This document shows positions 53,424-63,790 of a stretch of 64,000 nt of DNA, piece after piece (within the stretch, counting starts at the first letter, position 1; every line of letters begins with the position of its first letter). The notes under the pieces are model-generated. The model was not told the DNA's origin. It saw only the letters and a list, made by a program, of their open reading frames with translations, and searched no databases. A program made the position numbers and the translations under genes. This DNA is from Picochlorum sp. 'celeri' (taxonomy: Eukaryota; Chlorophyta; Trebouxiophyceae), in the NCBI GenBank assembly GCA_010909725.1, contig JAACMV010000023.1, positions 558,001-622,000 of the forward strand, given 5' to 3'.

Positions 53424-54578
53424 AGGTCTGGATCAAACTGTGAAGAATTGTTTCAGCCACTGAAAGTGGGATCTATGGATCTGGCTCATCGCATCGTATA
53501 TGCCCCATTGACGCGGTGTCGAGCTCTAACATCAGTTCCTGTACAGATGAGTGTGCAATATTACAGTGAAAGGGCGACAAAGGGTGGTTTGATGATCACA
53601 GAGGGTACTATTGTGAGTGAGCATGGGTTTGGATATCCATGCACGCCAGGCATTTTCACCAAGGAACAGGTGGAGGGGTGGAAGCCAATTGTGAAGGCTG
53701 TGAAGGAGAAGGGAGCCTTCATGTTCTGTCAGATTTGGCACTGTGGGCGGGCATCTCATCAGCACTATCAGCCTAATGGAGAAACTCCTATTTCTTGCTC
53801 TGATGTGCCTATCAAGGGACAGCAGTGCTTCAGTTCGAAGAGCATGCAGATGGAGGATTATCCAGTGCCTAGGGCCCTTGACAAAGAAGAGCTTCCAAAA
53901 ATTGCAGAGCAATTCCGAATGGCAGCAAGGAATGCCATTGAAGCTGGATTCGATGGTGTGGAGATTCACGGGGCTAATGGATATCTGCTCGATTCTTTCA
54001 TGAAGGATGGTATCAACAACCGGACTGACGAGTACGGTGGCTCGATTGAGAATCGTTGTAGATTTCCTTTGGAGGTGGTCCAAGCTGTTTGCGATGAGAT
54101 TGGAGCGGAACGCGTTGGGTATCGTTTGTCGCCGTTTGGTGGATTCTTGGATGCGCAAGACAGCCATCCCTACGCCTCTGTGTCTTACATGATTGAAGAG
54201 CTGAACAGGTTTGGGTTGGCATACATTCATTGCCTCGAGCCGCGGGTTAAAGGTAACACGGATCAAGAGGCCGATCCACACTTTTCTTTAGCGCCTTTCA
54301 GAAAGATTTGTCGCACCGTGTTTATTGCCTCAGGTGGCTATGTGCCACAAGATGCAGCTGATGCCATTGGGTCTGGATCAGCAGATTTGGTGGCTTTTGG
54401 TCGTCGTTACTTGGCGAATCCAGATTTCGTCAAGAGAATCAAGCTCGGAGCTCCTCTTAATGAGTATGACAGGTCTACATTTTACACGCAAGGTGCAGAA
54501 GGGTATATCGATTACCCTTTTTTGGAGGACACTGAGTGGGGCCGTGAGCATGCAGCACTTTTGAAGGATGCAAAGTAA
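53424..54578 (+). CDS. Old Yellow Enzyme / 12-oxophytodienoate reductase-like (5' end unresolved)
   Basis: A FMN-dependent ene-reductase of the OYE/OPR family, about 376-385 aa. Features are LFQPLKVGSMDL, the flavin-site PLTRCRA, LMITEGTIVSEHG, QIWHCGRASH, and the signature GFDGVEIHGANGYLLDSFMKDGINNRTDEYGGSIENR with the HxxN substrate pair. C-terminal RLSPFGGFLDAQDS, FIASGGYVP and AFGRRYLANPDF match plant OPR1/2-type enzymes. The frame is open only back to a TGA at 53421-53423, and no in-frame ATG lies ahead of the conserved start. The first exon must be upstream or the start non-AUG; I found no convincing splice pair. A TGTAA lies at 54680. Confidence 0.88.
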   Translation, partial: RSGSNCEELFQPLKVGSMDLAHRIVYAPLTRCRALTSVPVQMSVQYYSERATKGGLMITEGTIVSEHGFGYPCTPGIFTKEQVEGWKPIVKAVKEKGAFMFCQIWHCGRASHQHYQPNGETPISCSDVPIKGQQCFSSKSMQMEDYPVPRALDKEELPKIAEQFRMAARNAIEAGFDGVEIHGANGYLLDSFMKDGINNRTDEYGGSIENRCRFPLEVVQAVCDEIGAERVGYRLSPFGGFLDAQDSHPYASVSYMIEELNRFGLAYIHCLEPRVKGNTDQEADPHFSLAPFRKICRTVFIASGGYVPQDAADAIGSGSADLVAFGRRYLANPDFVKRIKLGAPLNEYDRSTFYTQGAEGYIDYPFLEDTEWGREHAALLKDAK

Positions 54579-54692
54579 GTTTGTTAATCATTTTATCAAC
54601 ATGCTTTATTATTCTTTTGCGTTTGCATATTCCAGATTCATCTATTGTTGCAAACAAAGTACTAAAAATATGGAACGATTGTAATACAAGAG

Positions 54693-56711
54693 TCATTGGC
54701 AACTGACACACTTCAAATCTCCATTGCCTTGTGCTGTCTGAAGTGATACATTATCTGGGAGTTCGTCTTCTGTTTTCATGACAATGTCCAAGCAATTCAT
54801 TCTTTGTTTCTTCTTCGGTAGTGGCAGAACATCTTGACCCTCCTGTGTATTATCTTCTGATGGAATAATATGGACATGATCTTTCTCCAACAAGGTGTCC
54901 AGGTCTATTGAGTCTGCCAATTTGATGCGAATCTTGGCACATTTTTCGCGCCACTCGGGCCATTCTGATGAATTCGTTTCTTTTTGTACCCATGGGACGC
55001 CGGGTAATCGCACGCCTCTGTGAGATAAGATTTTGGCAACCACATTTGCTTCTGCAATTGCAAAGCCAAATTTTTCCTGTGAAGGAGGTGGGAGTGGCTC
55101 CCCTTGTGGATGAAATGCCGGTAAATAAGCATGATTTGGGCAATACATTGCAGGCATGACAACCTTTTGGACGCCACATACATGAAGGCATTGCTCCAGC
55201 TTGGACAAAAGGGCCATTCCTGCTTTGCAACCTCGGATCTCTTGTCGAGACGTTATCAACGGAATTTCAGCCATGCTCTCCCTTAATAATCTAAAACAAC
55301 AGACAGAAGCAACTGTCGAATCAACATACAACACAGCGACAAAAACGTCAGAAAAATCAACCCATGGACGTTTGGACTCTCCTTTCAGCATCATGGAAAT
55401 CAAATCCGCCCCGGTTCTGGAATCCCACAATTCATCGTAAGAATCTCTTAGTATGTATAAGCACGAGGATAAGATTCTTCGCAGCGATTCTTTGTGCTGA
55501 TCGCTATATTTTGGTACAACCCCTTGTGCTTCTTCTGAAGAGGCAGCAGCAGCAGGATGAATGATTTGAAACGACATCGTCGCTCCACATGCATACTTTC
55601 CCACATGTATTGCACCTTGGGAGCAAAATGAAACTACTTTCTCCAACACTTTCTCCTCCGTACCATGGTACCACGCTTTCCCAGCGTTGGCAAGCTTCGC
55701 AAAGCCTTTCACACAGGCAGCATGGGCCCATGTTCCACAAGCGGATTTCACAACGTCCCAGGGCATCATCATCATGGTATCAGTTTGTTCAACTCCATTT
55801 ACCTTGACATCAAAATTCTTCAAGAACGTATCAGGCAATTGAGTACCCAGATATACTTTCTCATCACGAGACTCTGTCCCCTCTGGTTTGTCATCATTGT
55901 CCTCTGTCTCCATTCTGATTCTCAAGCGCTTTCTATTTGGTACATTCAAAATATCATTGTACTCAATGCACGAAGAAGCCTCACGCCCACAATCAGCCTC
56001 ACCATAATACACACGTGGGCACACACTTGGTGAATTGTCTTTATGAAGCGCCTTTTGGCAAACAGCACATCGACACCCTGGGCAGAACCACTCTTTATCC
56101 GAATCCGAGTCGCATACGCCAGCACATGGGGCATGCGTGGTGACGGGACACGTCTCACAGCATAGCAAATTCCCCTGCACACAAGAGCAAGACATATCAT
56201 GTACAGATCTGATCAGATACCCAATGTATACAGTACACCGCACCCCAAATCCACAGTATGCACAGTAATCGTCATGGTCATCCTCGATGAGCGATTTGCT
56301 TCCACCCATCCGTTTCTTCTGTCGCTCAGAGTTTATCTCGCCCAGACAGTCCTCTACCGTTTTCCCACTCGGCAAGACAATGCATTCTACCGAGTGTGAT
56401 TGAGCTGCATTAAATGAAATATATCGATAAATCACACTATATTGTACTGATGGAGAAGCCAGCCATGACATCGCCAGCAAAGAAAATAGAATTACCGACC
56501 GACGACATCCGTAACCTTACGACATACCTGCTATTTTCTCAAATTGAGTCAAATTTATAGGTTTATCAGTCTTTCCTGGTACTAATATACCGTTATCAAC
56601 AACTTTTCCAACTAATACGATGTTTCTGTGCGTATCCAGGCAACGGAGAACATCCCCGTTGGAGACATCCTCTCTCGCCAACAGATTGGCGATAGATGCC
56701 CTCTTAAGCAT
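54693..56711 (-). CDS. PHD-finger/GNAT acetyltransferase-like protein, IDM1-type
   Basis: Exons 56711-56528, 56404-56244 and 56174-54693 (introns 123 and 69 nt, donors GTATGT and GTGCGG) give 608 aa. Exon 1 and the start of exon 2 form a Tify/TPL-binding-like (Jas) domain: GKVVDNGILVPG and NLTQFEKIAAQSHSVE, then VLPSGKTVEDCL. The second splice restores a PHD finger: CAYCGFG|GNLLCCETC, TTHAPCAG, WFCPGCRCAVC. The C-terminal half resembles the acetyltransferase region of plant IDM1/ROS4-like proteins (LRDSYDELWDSRTG, FVAVLYVDSTVASVCCFRLL, AEIPLITSRQEIRGCKAG, MALLSKLEQCL). IDM1 reads chromatin and acetylates H3 near methylated DNA; here that role is inferred. The catalytic core is divergent enough that activity is not assured. 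Confidence 0.8.
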
Positions 56712-56886
56712 GTCAATATGTCATTAAAAAGTTAAAAAATAGAAATACTCGGCTAAAGGGGATATTTGGGCAATGTTCATCCTAGCATGGTGAAGGTCAA
56801 TCCTGCACGACTGTTGGTCCACGCTCCTGGATGCCTCAATTGATGGATTGGAATTGGAATGTACATGCATGGTGCGGATCAATGTA

Positions 56887-59847
56887 TTACACGGCACTGA
56901 TGTTCATGATATCATCATCGTCCTCTTCATCGGCCTTGGCGCTCTTTGTAGCAGCATCATCTTCACAGATTGTACTGCTACTGGGGACTTCTTTGACCAT
57001 GTCCAGAGATGGCCGCCCCAAATACCGATTGGTCATGCTTTTGATTGGCGAATCGCATAACCTGGTGTCTTCCTCGTGTGTGATGTTGTCTGCTGTCTCC
57101 AAAGCCTTCTTTGCCAGATCAACATCGCTTGATATTCTATGGTAGAAGAGGACATATGCTGCTGAGGATTGAACAGACCGCGTATTCATCTCGCTCACAT
57201 TACTGTCGTCAAAGTCATACCATTTTTGGTCATCTGGCATTTGACAGAAGGCTGTGTAGTGGCCTCCACCCATGCCTCCGTAGTGATTACTGACGGCATA
57301 CAGATCATAAATGGGTTCCGCCTCCTGTGGCTGTGTATCAGAGCCAGAACTCAATTTTATCTTCTTTGATGATGCAACCGAAGGATTTAGCAGATATTCT
57401 GACATGTCCAAATTGTGCAATGGGAACTCGATTTCTGTATCCAACTTATCTCTTGAATACCTCGAGTAGGAGAATCGCTTCAAGTGTACCACGAGAACAT
57501 CTGGTAGATGCCATAGATCAAGTTTTTTGATTGCTCGTACGTGATCTTTGCACTTGCTACAGTACCAGGTGTCAGATGCGTCCAGCTGTTCAGGCTGACA
57601 GAATCCTTCCAAGCAATCTTTCAAGGTTGCTTTGAATGGTGTATTGGCCTGATTTTCTGTGGCTTTGACACTTTCATGTTCGAGAACAGGCTCCTGGACA
57701 ACAGTGAGGCTGTGTGGCTTGAAGTTTTCCCATTCAGCACACAAGAAAATTGGAGATGGGTCGGCGTCGCTACCAATATCAGGGGCTGAATTTATCCATG
57801 TATACTTTGGTTGGCCACTGCTGCTCCCAAATAGCAGCGTGTGTGTCTTCTCAATGTCCATCTCAGTGCTGCTCTCAACAGGTTCAGGTGCATCAATCCT
57901 CTGCTCAGAAATATTTTGAAATTTTTCTATCGCATGAGAAAGAGTCTTGTCTGGTACAACTTCCCAATAACCACTCTTCTCAGCTTTTTTCACCGTCAAT
58001 TCCTCAGAGGTGCCCTTTGGCAGGAAGAACAAGGATGGAATGCCACAATCAACTCCATTGTTTCTGTGATACACAAGAACAGGCCTTCCTGCTATTGAAG
58101 GCCTCACGCAGTCCCCTGTATACCTAAACACGTACAACTTGTATGTGCGCGATGATAAAAAGGAGAATGTTCTCTTCTCCGGTATGACACCCACTGATGC
58201 ATCCTGATCCAGAAACACATCTAATCTACTCCCTGTCCATTGCGTTATCGCCCATTCTTGTTCTTCTACTTGTGTTCCAGAATATTCAGTATATGTCTTT
58301 TCAATCTCACGAATGAGATCTCGAATACTAGACTCCTTGGAAACGCGTACAGCTAATTCCACAGCATTAGCCTTTTGAAATTGATCCACAATGGTGACCA
58401 CAAACGTCCTCCTTTGGGGTGAGGGCAACGGAAGGGAGAGATACATGAATGGATCAAATTTGACCGACGTGTAATTGCAGTTTGGGCATCTCAGGGTGGA
58501 TTTGTACAGACCCTGAAATTTGTCCACTACTACTGAATCATTTCTAGCTCGGTAATTTGCCCAAGCCTCTGCTGCCACCTCCTCATCTGGGCGCCCATCT
58601 GCGTCCTTTTCCTCAATATATGGCTTATCTTTTATTCGGTTCAAATCCTCATGCAGGCCATCTAGCAAAAATGCCAACAATTCCTGGCTATCTTGCTGAG
58701 AATAGCCCCCAAATTGAGGGGCAAACTTGGCTAATTGCCATTTGAAATGCTTTGGCGTGATATATTCTACACCAGGTTTCCACATTTTTGATATCAGACT
58801 TCCAAACGCACTTGCAAGCTTCCCCCCCAATCCAAGAGGGTTCTCAGCATTCAAGTCATCCTTATACTTTCCACTCAGAAATGCATACATCAATGATGGA
58901 GTATGGCATAAGCATTGGAGACTGGAATTCATAAAGCACGTATTACCTAAATTAGATAGTCCAGATAACCCTCTACGATCACGCGAACCTGTATACACAC
59001 TATCCTCTGCCCAAATTGGAACAGGACCAAAACTCCTGCTCAGGGGACTGTCAGTGCTGAGAGGACTCAGAGCCATCGATCCTCTCCCTGGACTGCGTAG
59101 CCCCACACGAGGGCTTGACACAGAATTGCCATACTGAATCACATCCTCTGAAGAAAAACGGGGTATATTGATGCCAAGTGATGGTTTTGGCGTACTCACC
59201 TCACTTTGAGACACCATCCCACCCCCTTTTGATGGCTCCAACTCATCCCGGGCTTCACCATCCTTTGACATACTCATAGGCGATGTCACATCCTCTAATT
59301 TCTCTACACCATGCACGTCAACCGTCACGTCTCCATTCTGTGCATCTTTCCGATAGTATCTCACAATTTCATGGCTTTGGCTCTGAATCCCATACCAATC
59401 CTTCAAAAGGTTCCACGCTGGCTTGTGTAAGAAGAAAAAATCCCTTCCTTCTACAAGATTGCTCTTGACAGACACATCTGTTCTAATTTTCTGTGCATCA
59501 GTGTCTCCACCATCCTCACAGGGATGAAGAATATCCCCATTATCAACACACCCAGGACGCTCTGAAGAAGAATCCGATTCAGCTGCATCATCTTCTACAT
59601 CTCCAGACCGAGCTTCTCCCTCAGATGCTTCCCGTGCCCATCGTGTCCTCTCGGCAAGTGTCCCAATATCAGCCATGGGGACTTTGGAGTATGAGCACCA
59701 CTTTCGCACCCAATCAGCACCCACCACATACACCTCATCGCCCTCACGAACCCCTTTACTTAATTCATCCAATTCAACACGTCGTAGTACCCTGCCCTCC
59801 TGCGATCCCGTCAATCGAGGAATGGAGATCGAATCGAGTAACGACAT
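56887..59847 (-). CDS. Ubiquitin carboxyl-terminal hydrolase, DUSP-USP type
   Basis: A 986-aa deubiquitinase. The N-terminal ~90 residues look like a DUSP domain (GDEVYVVGADWVRKWCSYS), followed by a long acidic/Ser-rich linker. The USP catalytic domain starts at about 295: Cys box GLSNLGNTCFMNSSLQCL (C304), QQDSQELLAFLLDGLHEDLN, a CPNC...CSKC zinc ribbon, and the His box GGMGGGHYTAF (H863) with a following Asp in WYDFDDSNV. An inserted segment in the middle matches USP4/11/15 and plant UBP5/8-type enzymes. The start is ATG 59847, because upstream codons lack ATG. The stop TAA lies in TGTAA. Catalytic residues look intact. Confidence 0.93.
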   Translation of the reverse strand: MSLLDSISIPRLTGSQEGRVLRRVELDELSKGVREGDEVYVVGADWVRKWCSYSKVPMADIGTLAERTRWAREASEGEARSGDVEDDAAESDSSSERPGCVDNGDILHPCEDGGDTDAQKIRTDVSVKSNLVEGRDFFFLHKPAWNLLKDWYGIQSQSHEIVRYYRKDAQNGDVTVDVHGVEKLEDVTSPMSMSKDGEARDELEPSKGGGMVSQSEVSTPKPSLGINIPRFSSEDVIQYGNSVSSPRVGLRSPGRGSMALSPLSTDSPLSRSFGPVPIWAEDSVYTGSRDRRGLSGLSNLGNTCFMNSSLQCLCHTPSLMYAFLSGKYKDDLNAENPLGLGGKLASAFGSLISKMWKPGVEYITPKHFKWQLAKFAPQFGGYSQQDSQELLAFLLDGLHEDLNRIKDKPYIEEKDADGRPDEEVAAEAWANYRARNDSVVVDKFQGLYKSTLRCPNCNYTSVKFDPFMYLSLPLPSPQRRTFVVTIVDQFQKANAVELAVRVSKESSIRDLIREIEKTYTEYSGTQVEEQEWAITQWTGSRLDVFLDQDASVGVIPEKRTFSFLSSRTYKLYVFRYTGDCVRPSIAGRPVLVYHRNNGVDCGIPSLFFLPKGTSEELTVKKAEKSGYWEVVPDKTLSHAIEKFQNISEQRIDAPEPVESSTEMDIEKTHTLLFGSSSGQPKYTWINSAPDIGSDADPSPIFLCAEWENFKPHSLTVVQEPVLEHESVKATENQANTPFKATLKDCLEGFCQPEQLDASDTWYCSKCKDHVRAIKKLDLWHLPDVLVVHLKRFSYSRYSRDKLDTEIEFPLHNLDMSEYLLNPSVASSKKIKLSSGSDTQPQEAEPIYDLYAVSNHYGGMGGGHYTAFCQMPDDQKWYDFDDSNVSEMNTRSVQSSAAYVLFYHRISSDVDLAKKALETADNITHEEDTRLCDSPIKSMTNRYLGRPSLDMVKEVPSSSTICEDDAATKSAKADEEDDDDIMNISAV

Positions 59848-60060
59848 GCTCGCTCGTATAACTACAGCACCCTCAGATCCGATTCTTCCATAAATAGTAT
59901 CAATAATTAATTCGATCAAGGGAATACTTCGACTCTTTCCGTAACTCTACCGAGATTCGTCGCAAGACTCTGTTCCAAAGCCAGTGCCAAACTCGTTACT
60001 ACCAATGGCTATGGACAATCACTATGACGCTGCTACAATATTTTTAAATAACTATACATA

Positions 60061-61143
60061 TCATTTGTATTCCGCTTTGGCCATATAGCGGAGGCATCGG
60101 AGATGTTCCAGGAGCAACTCTTGTGAAGAATGACCAGCCCGTTCTGCATCTTGGGATGTCGTCACAAATGTGTACATTGGGTCTGTACGCAGCACAGGAT
60201 CCATCGCCTCGGATTTCATGTTGTACAGATTCACATGGCACGGGATTCCATGCTTCCTGCACAGCGCTACCATGGCTCTCATTTCCTCCAGGTGTTCAAC
60301 ACCTATGTGCACAGAGACAACAGTCATATTGATTCATACGCAGCCACACACACACACACACACACGGTCAATATATATACATATCATACCATGAACTTGG
60401 AATTGCCGCCGAGTTCCATGAAGTACAAGAAGAAGCTGGCTCTCGTCAAGATGCATTCTATTCCAGTGCAAGGCCATCCCCTTGATGACATCATCATCCC
60501 AAATGTATGCACCAGGGCAATTCAAACCAACATCAACATAGTGAACCTGCTTGAGATTCTTCATAAATCGCACCCAATCCTCATGCTCTGATGTAGAGGA
60601 AGACTGTGCCAAGCTACTCAACTCTGTCAAAATCTGGTTCACCACCATCCCACCTTTGCTAAACCCAACCAAAGTCCACAAAATATCCTTGTCTATGTAT
60701 CCCTTCACAAGCCCATACAAGTGGCGACATGCCTTGTTTGTTCTACTTGTATAAACCCAATGTGGTTGGGTGGAAGAACGCAGTCCTTTCCCATGGTACT
60801 TGATGTGATCACCAGCGACATCCCATTTGTCATATTCTATAAAATTATCATAGCAAGCAAAGCCTGCTTCGTACCGACACGGGTGAATGATCACAATGGT
60901 CTTTGCAGTAGGAAATGCCTTGGCAAGAACATGTTCGGCAATGTACGCATCATCAGTTCCCAACCGAATGATATCTGGATGGCAACCATGAAAATGACCT
61001 ACATCGTCACCTACAAAATACACAACAATGTTTGTATTCGCCTGAGATGGGTCTACCCGTGGCGTATGACGTTTGAAAATGAAAAGTTTGTTCACTCCGC
61101 CATCTGGACCACGAATGGTCTCAACAAGTGTCGTTGTGTCCAT
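60061..61143 (-). CDS. C2orf69-like (UPF0565) alpha/beta-hydrolase-fold protein
   Basis: Exons 61143-60390 and 60302-60061 (87-nt intron, donor GTATGA) give 331 aa. It matches the UPF0565 family, whose human member C2orf69 is a mitochondrial protein of the hydrolase fold with an early-onset disease link. Conserved pieces are VVYFVGDDVGHF, IIHPCRYEAGFACYDNF, the nucleophile elbow LVGFSKGGMVVNQ (GxSxG) and VHYVDVGLNCPGAYIWDDDV. The splice joins RRQFQVHG|VEHLEEMRAM. Without it the frame reads into the CA repeat and stops. No clear mitochondrial presequence is seen at this start. Biochemical role unknown. Confidence 0.85.
60345..60365. repeat. CA/TG microsatellite inside the C2orf69-like intron
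   Basis: About ten and a half CA units on the plus strand, within the 87-nt intron. Length variation here would change intron size but not coding sequence. Confidence 0.95.
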
Positions 61144-61185
61144 TTCATCTTTATTATCTACTATCTTTATGAATTATATATATAG

Positions 61186-61769
61186 ATGTGCGACGTGGGA
61201 TGCGGAAAAGAAGAAGTGTGCATGAGAGATGTGGTCTCGGTCGAAGGTGTAGATGATGGGAGGTGTGGTATACCGATCTGTCAAACGCTTGCTGTGATGG
61301 GAGAGTATCGCGTCGTGAAACCTGGCAGGGTGGCGAGTGCTGCTGCATGGTCGTCTCCGGGGTAGAGAGCCCCTCCTAGTGAAATATCGGCAGTATATAT
61401 GTGCATAAAATATACTCGAGTTGTTCCAGGTACTCTTGGTGCTGCGTTCCGGGAGATATTGGTCTCTGTTACGGCGAAAATACCTCCGCGGGCGGAGCTG
61501 GTGTCTGGTTGGACGACCACTGCTCGTGGTGTGTATTCCCCGAGACGGGCGATATACTGCCTAAAAATGGCATGGAAAATGTCATCATGGGTATCGATAG
61601 TCGCAAGATAAACGCGAGATTGGTGCGTATTCTGCGTGCTGGTGGCAACTTGGCGGCAGTGGTTTGCCCTGCAGGCACACACAAGGTAGGGTTCACACAA
61701 GGTATGGCCCGTTCTGCTCGTGGATACAAGATGGCATCCATGATGGATGCATCTCGTACATACGAATGA
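61186..61769 (+). CDS. Uncertain two-exon small gene
   Basis: An ATG frame (61186-61361) with a good donor (GTAGAG) and acceptor (GTTGTTCCAG) 68 nt apart continues at 61430-61769, giving 171 aa. Intron size and phase fit the other introns here. The protein is Cys-rich and Gly/Ala-rich with no family I recognise. Doubt remains: this GC-richer stretch is open in several frames, including a 139-codon minus-strand frame (61700-61281) that reads through the proposed intron. The ATG is only 42 bp from the divergent C2orf69-like ATG. Confidence 0.35.
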
Positions 61770-62518
61770 TGGTATCTAGGTTATTATTATTATCACAACA
61801 TATCTGGAGGATGATGGATAGAGTGGAGTGTGACTGAATCTCATGGTATGAATGAAGCACTCTGCAAGCAATATAGTTACGGATCTATCTGACAGATATA
61901 TTTGTTGTATGCTCATCTTTCAATTGTGTTCTTGTCAGAATGCTGGGTGAAGAATATCACCACGTGTCAGGATTTCTGAAGTAACTCTTGTTACTATGAA
62001 GCCGACAATGTGTTTCTACTCGTACAGCATTCCCATACCTCTCTGGTTGTCCAACATGAGAGACTCGAATGACGATGCGTCCTACTTCGACTTCCCTTGC
62101 TGACTATTCATGCAAGGATAACCCTTGTTGATGAAGAATCACATTCGATCCCTTATCAATGCCATATCCGACGAGTCATCACGACATTGGCACACACCAC
62201 ATTGACTGACGCCTGTCTGTTTTTCTGCAGTCGCAACTGATCGGTCCAGAAGCAGCGCCATCCGGAGGAGGCCTGGATTGCCACGAGACCATTATCCATA
62301 TCATTAGTATTGAAATATGCCAGCAACATTGCCATTGTACTGCGTAGAAAAATTTGCATATATTGTTTCAATTGTAATTAATGGGTACAGAAGCGTGTTG
62401 CGGCCAAATCATCGTTTGAAAGCCCGTAGCCCTGTGTCGACCTCTCGTTGGGAAGACGACTGTTTTCCACCGTTTTGAGACAGCTCAATTTCGAACAGAT
62501 CTATCCTTGTAACTTGGA
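61770..62518. other. Gene-poor gap before SLP
   Basis: About 750 bp with only short, unconvincing frames. No tRNA, transposon end or strong repeat was seen. It is the longest apparently empty stretch of the window and includes the SLP promoter. Confidence 0.5.
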
Positions 62519-63790
62519 ATGAATACGGTACTACATAGTCAAAGAGTTGGTTCTGGTGCTCTGCACAGGTCGAGCCATGAGTCCGTAGGTTGGTCTGCGA
62601 AGCGATTCCGCCTGGGACCAAATTATGGTGGGCAACGGGTATCATGGGTAGAAACACTTCACAGAAATTCGTGGTATTCTGTTGGCGACGAAGTGTGTTT
62701 GAGGTTACAATGCTCTCGACCAAACATATCTTCAGCTGCGAGCAGCGTCGAGTACAGTTCTGTGCAGACAGAGATACAGTACTCGATACAAAGCCGTGTG
62801 GAGGTGACTCAAAGTTCATTAAGGCAGGAAGGATCATCGTCCAAGACCCAGCAGTCCACCTATGGACCATCAGCTCATGTGACTGCCACAGGGAGGGTGG
62901 TGGCGATTGGGGATATTCATGGGGATATTCAGAAGTTGTTGGATTGTCTGAAGATTTCAGGGCTGATACGTGAAGATGATCATGGGATTCGATGGATTGG
63001 TGGTGACGCTACAGTTGTACAATTGGGGGATGTTTTGGACAGGGGGGATGCAGAGATTTCCACAATCTTATTGCTCCGAGAGTTAGACAAGCAGGCCAGG
63101 CAGGATGGCGGGGCGGTTCATATGTTGAATGGAAATCATGAAAGTTTGAATGTTGCTGGTGATTTTAGGTATGTCACCCCAGGAGCGTTTTGGGAGTCTG
63201 CAATGGCAGCGGGACTGAGCGAGGATGACGCTTTGCGCAGCAAAGAGGCCATTCTCCAGGCTCGATGGGCATTGTATCGTCCTGGTGGCGTCATGGCAAA
63301 GGAATTGTCCCGAAATCCGACTGTGTTGATCGTGAATAACGAGATTGTCTTTGCGCATGGAGGACTGCTTCCCCACCATGTAAAGTATGGCGTTCAGCGT
63401 ATCAATGATGAGGTTGCAAAGTGGATGAAGGGAGCTGACTGTACAGATGGATCAGCTCCGTCACCGCCATTTACGGCCATGGGTGACTCAAACTCTGTCA
63501 TGTGGAATAGGACATTCGGGAAGGAGCGATGTTCACCCTATGACAGGATTCAAATGAAACGGCAGTTGGATGCAACATTGCAACAGTTGGGGGCCAAGGC
63601 TATGGTGGTCGGTCACACACCTCAAATGACAGGATTGAATGCAGAATGTAATGGGCGTATTTGGCGAGTGGATGTAGGCATGTCATCAGGTGTGTTGAAT
63701 GCAGAAGCCCAGGTTTTAGAGTTTAGCAAGGATGAATCAGGTAATCTCCAAGCTTCTCTGTTAACGCCAGACTTTACTCCATACCTGTGA
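62519..63790 (+). CDS. Shewanella-like protein phosphatase (SLP), likely plastid
   Basis: SLPs are bacterial-origin PPP-family phosphatases kept in plants and algae; SLP1 is plastidial. The 423-aa protein has a ~120-residue Ser/Arg-rich N-terminal extension (targeting character) and then the metallophosphatase motifs in order: GDIHGD (from G131), GDVLDRGD, GNHES, a later FAHGG with the second catalytic His, and GHTPQ. SLP-type sequence follows (FGKERCSPYDRIQMKRQLD, IWRVDVGMSSGV) without the PP1/PP2A RVxF pocket signatures. Metal ligands look complete. The stop is inside the window and no TGTAA is evident within the last 210 bp, which hold no further gene. Confidence 0.93.
   Translation: MNTVLHSQRVGSGALHRSSHESVGWSAKRFRLGPNYGGQRVSWVETLHRNSWYSVGDEVCLRLQCSRPNISSAASSVEYSSVQTEIQYSIQSRVEVTQSSLRQEGSSSKTQQSTYGPSAHVTATGRVVAIGDIHGDIQKLLDCLKISGLIREDDHGIRWIGGDATVVQLGDVLDRGDAEISTILLLRELDKQARQDGGAVHMLNGNHESLNVAGDFRYVTPGAFWESAMAAGLSEDDALRSKEAILQARWALYRPGGVMAKELSRNPTVLIVNNEIVFAHGGLLPHHVKYGVQRINDEVAKWMKGADCTDGSAPSPPFTAMGDSNSVMWNRTFGKERCSPYDRIQMKRQLDATLQQLGAKAMVVGHTPQMTGLNAECNGRIWRVDVGMSSGVLNAEAQVLEFSKDESGNLQASLLTPDFTPYL

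Noticed and set aside
60345..60365. CA repeat as a possible regulatory array or CRISPR-like repeat
   Set aside because: It is a simple dinucleotide microsatellite in an intron, and no spacer-repeat array is present anywhere in the window.
61770..62518. Possible tRNA or transposon in the gap
   Set aside because: I found no cloverleaf, A/B box pair, terminal inverted repeat or transposase frame.
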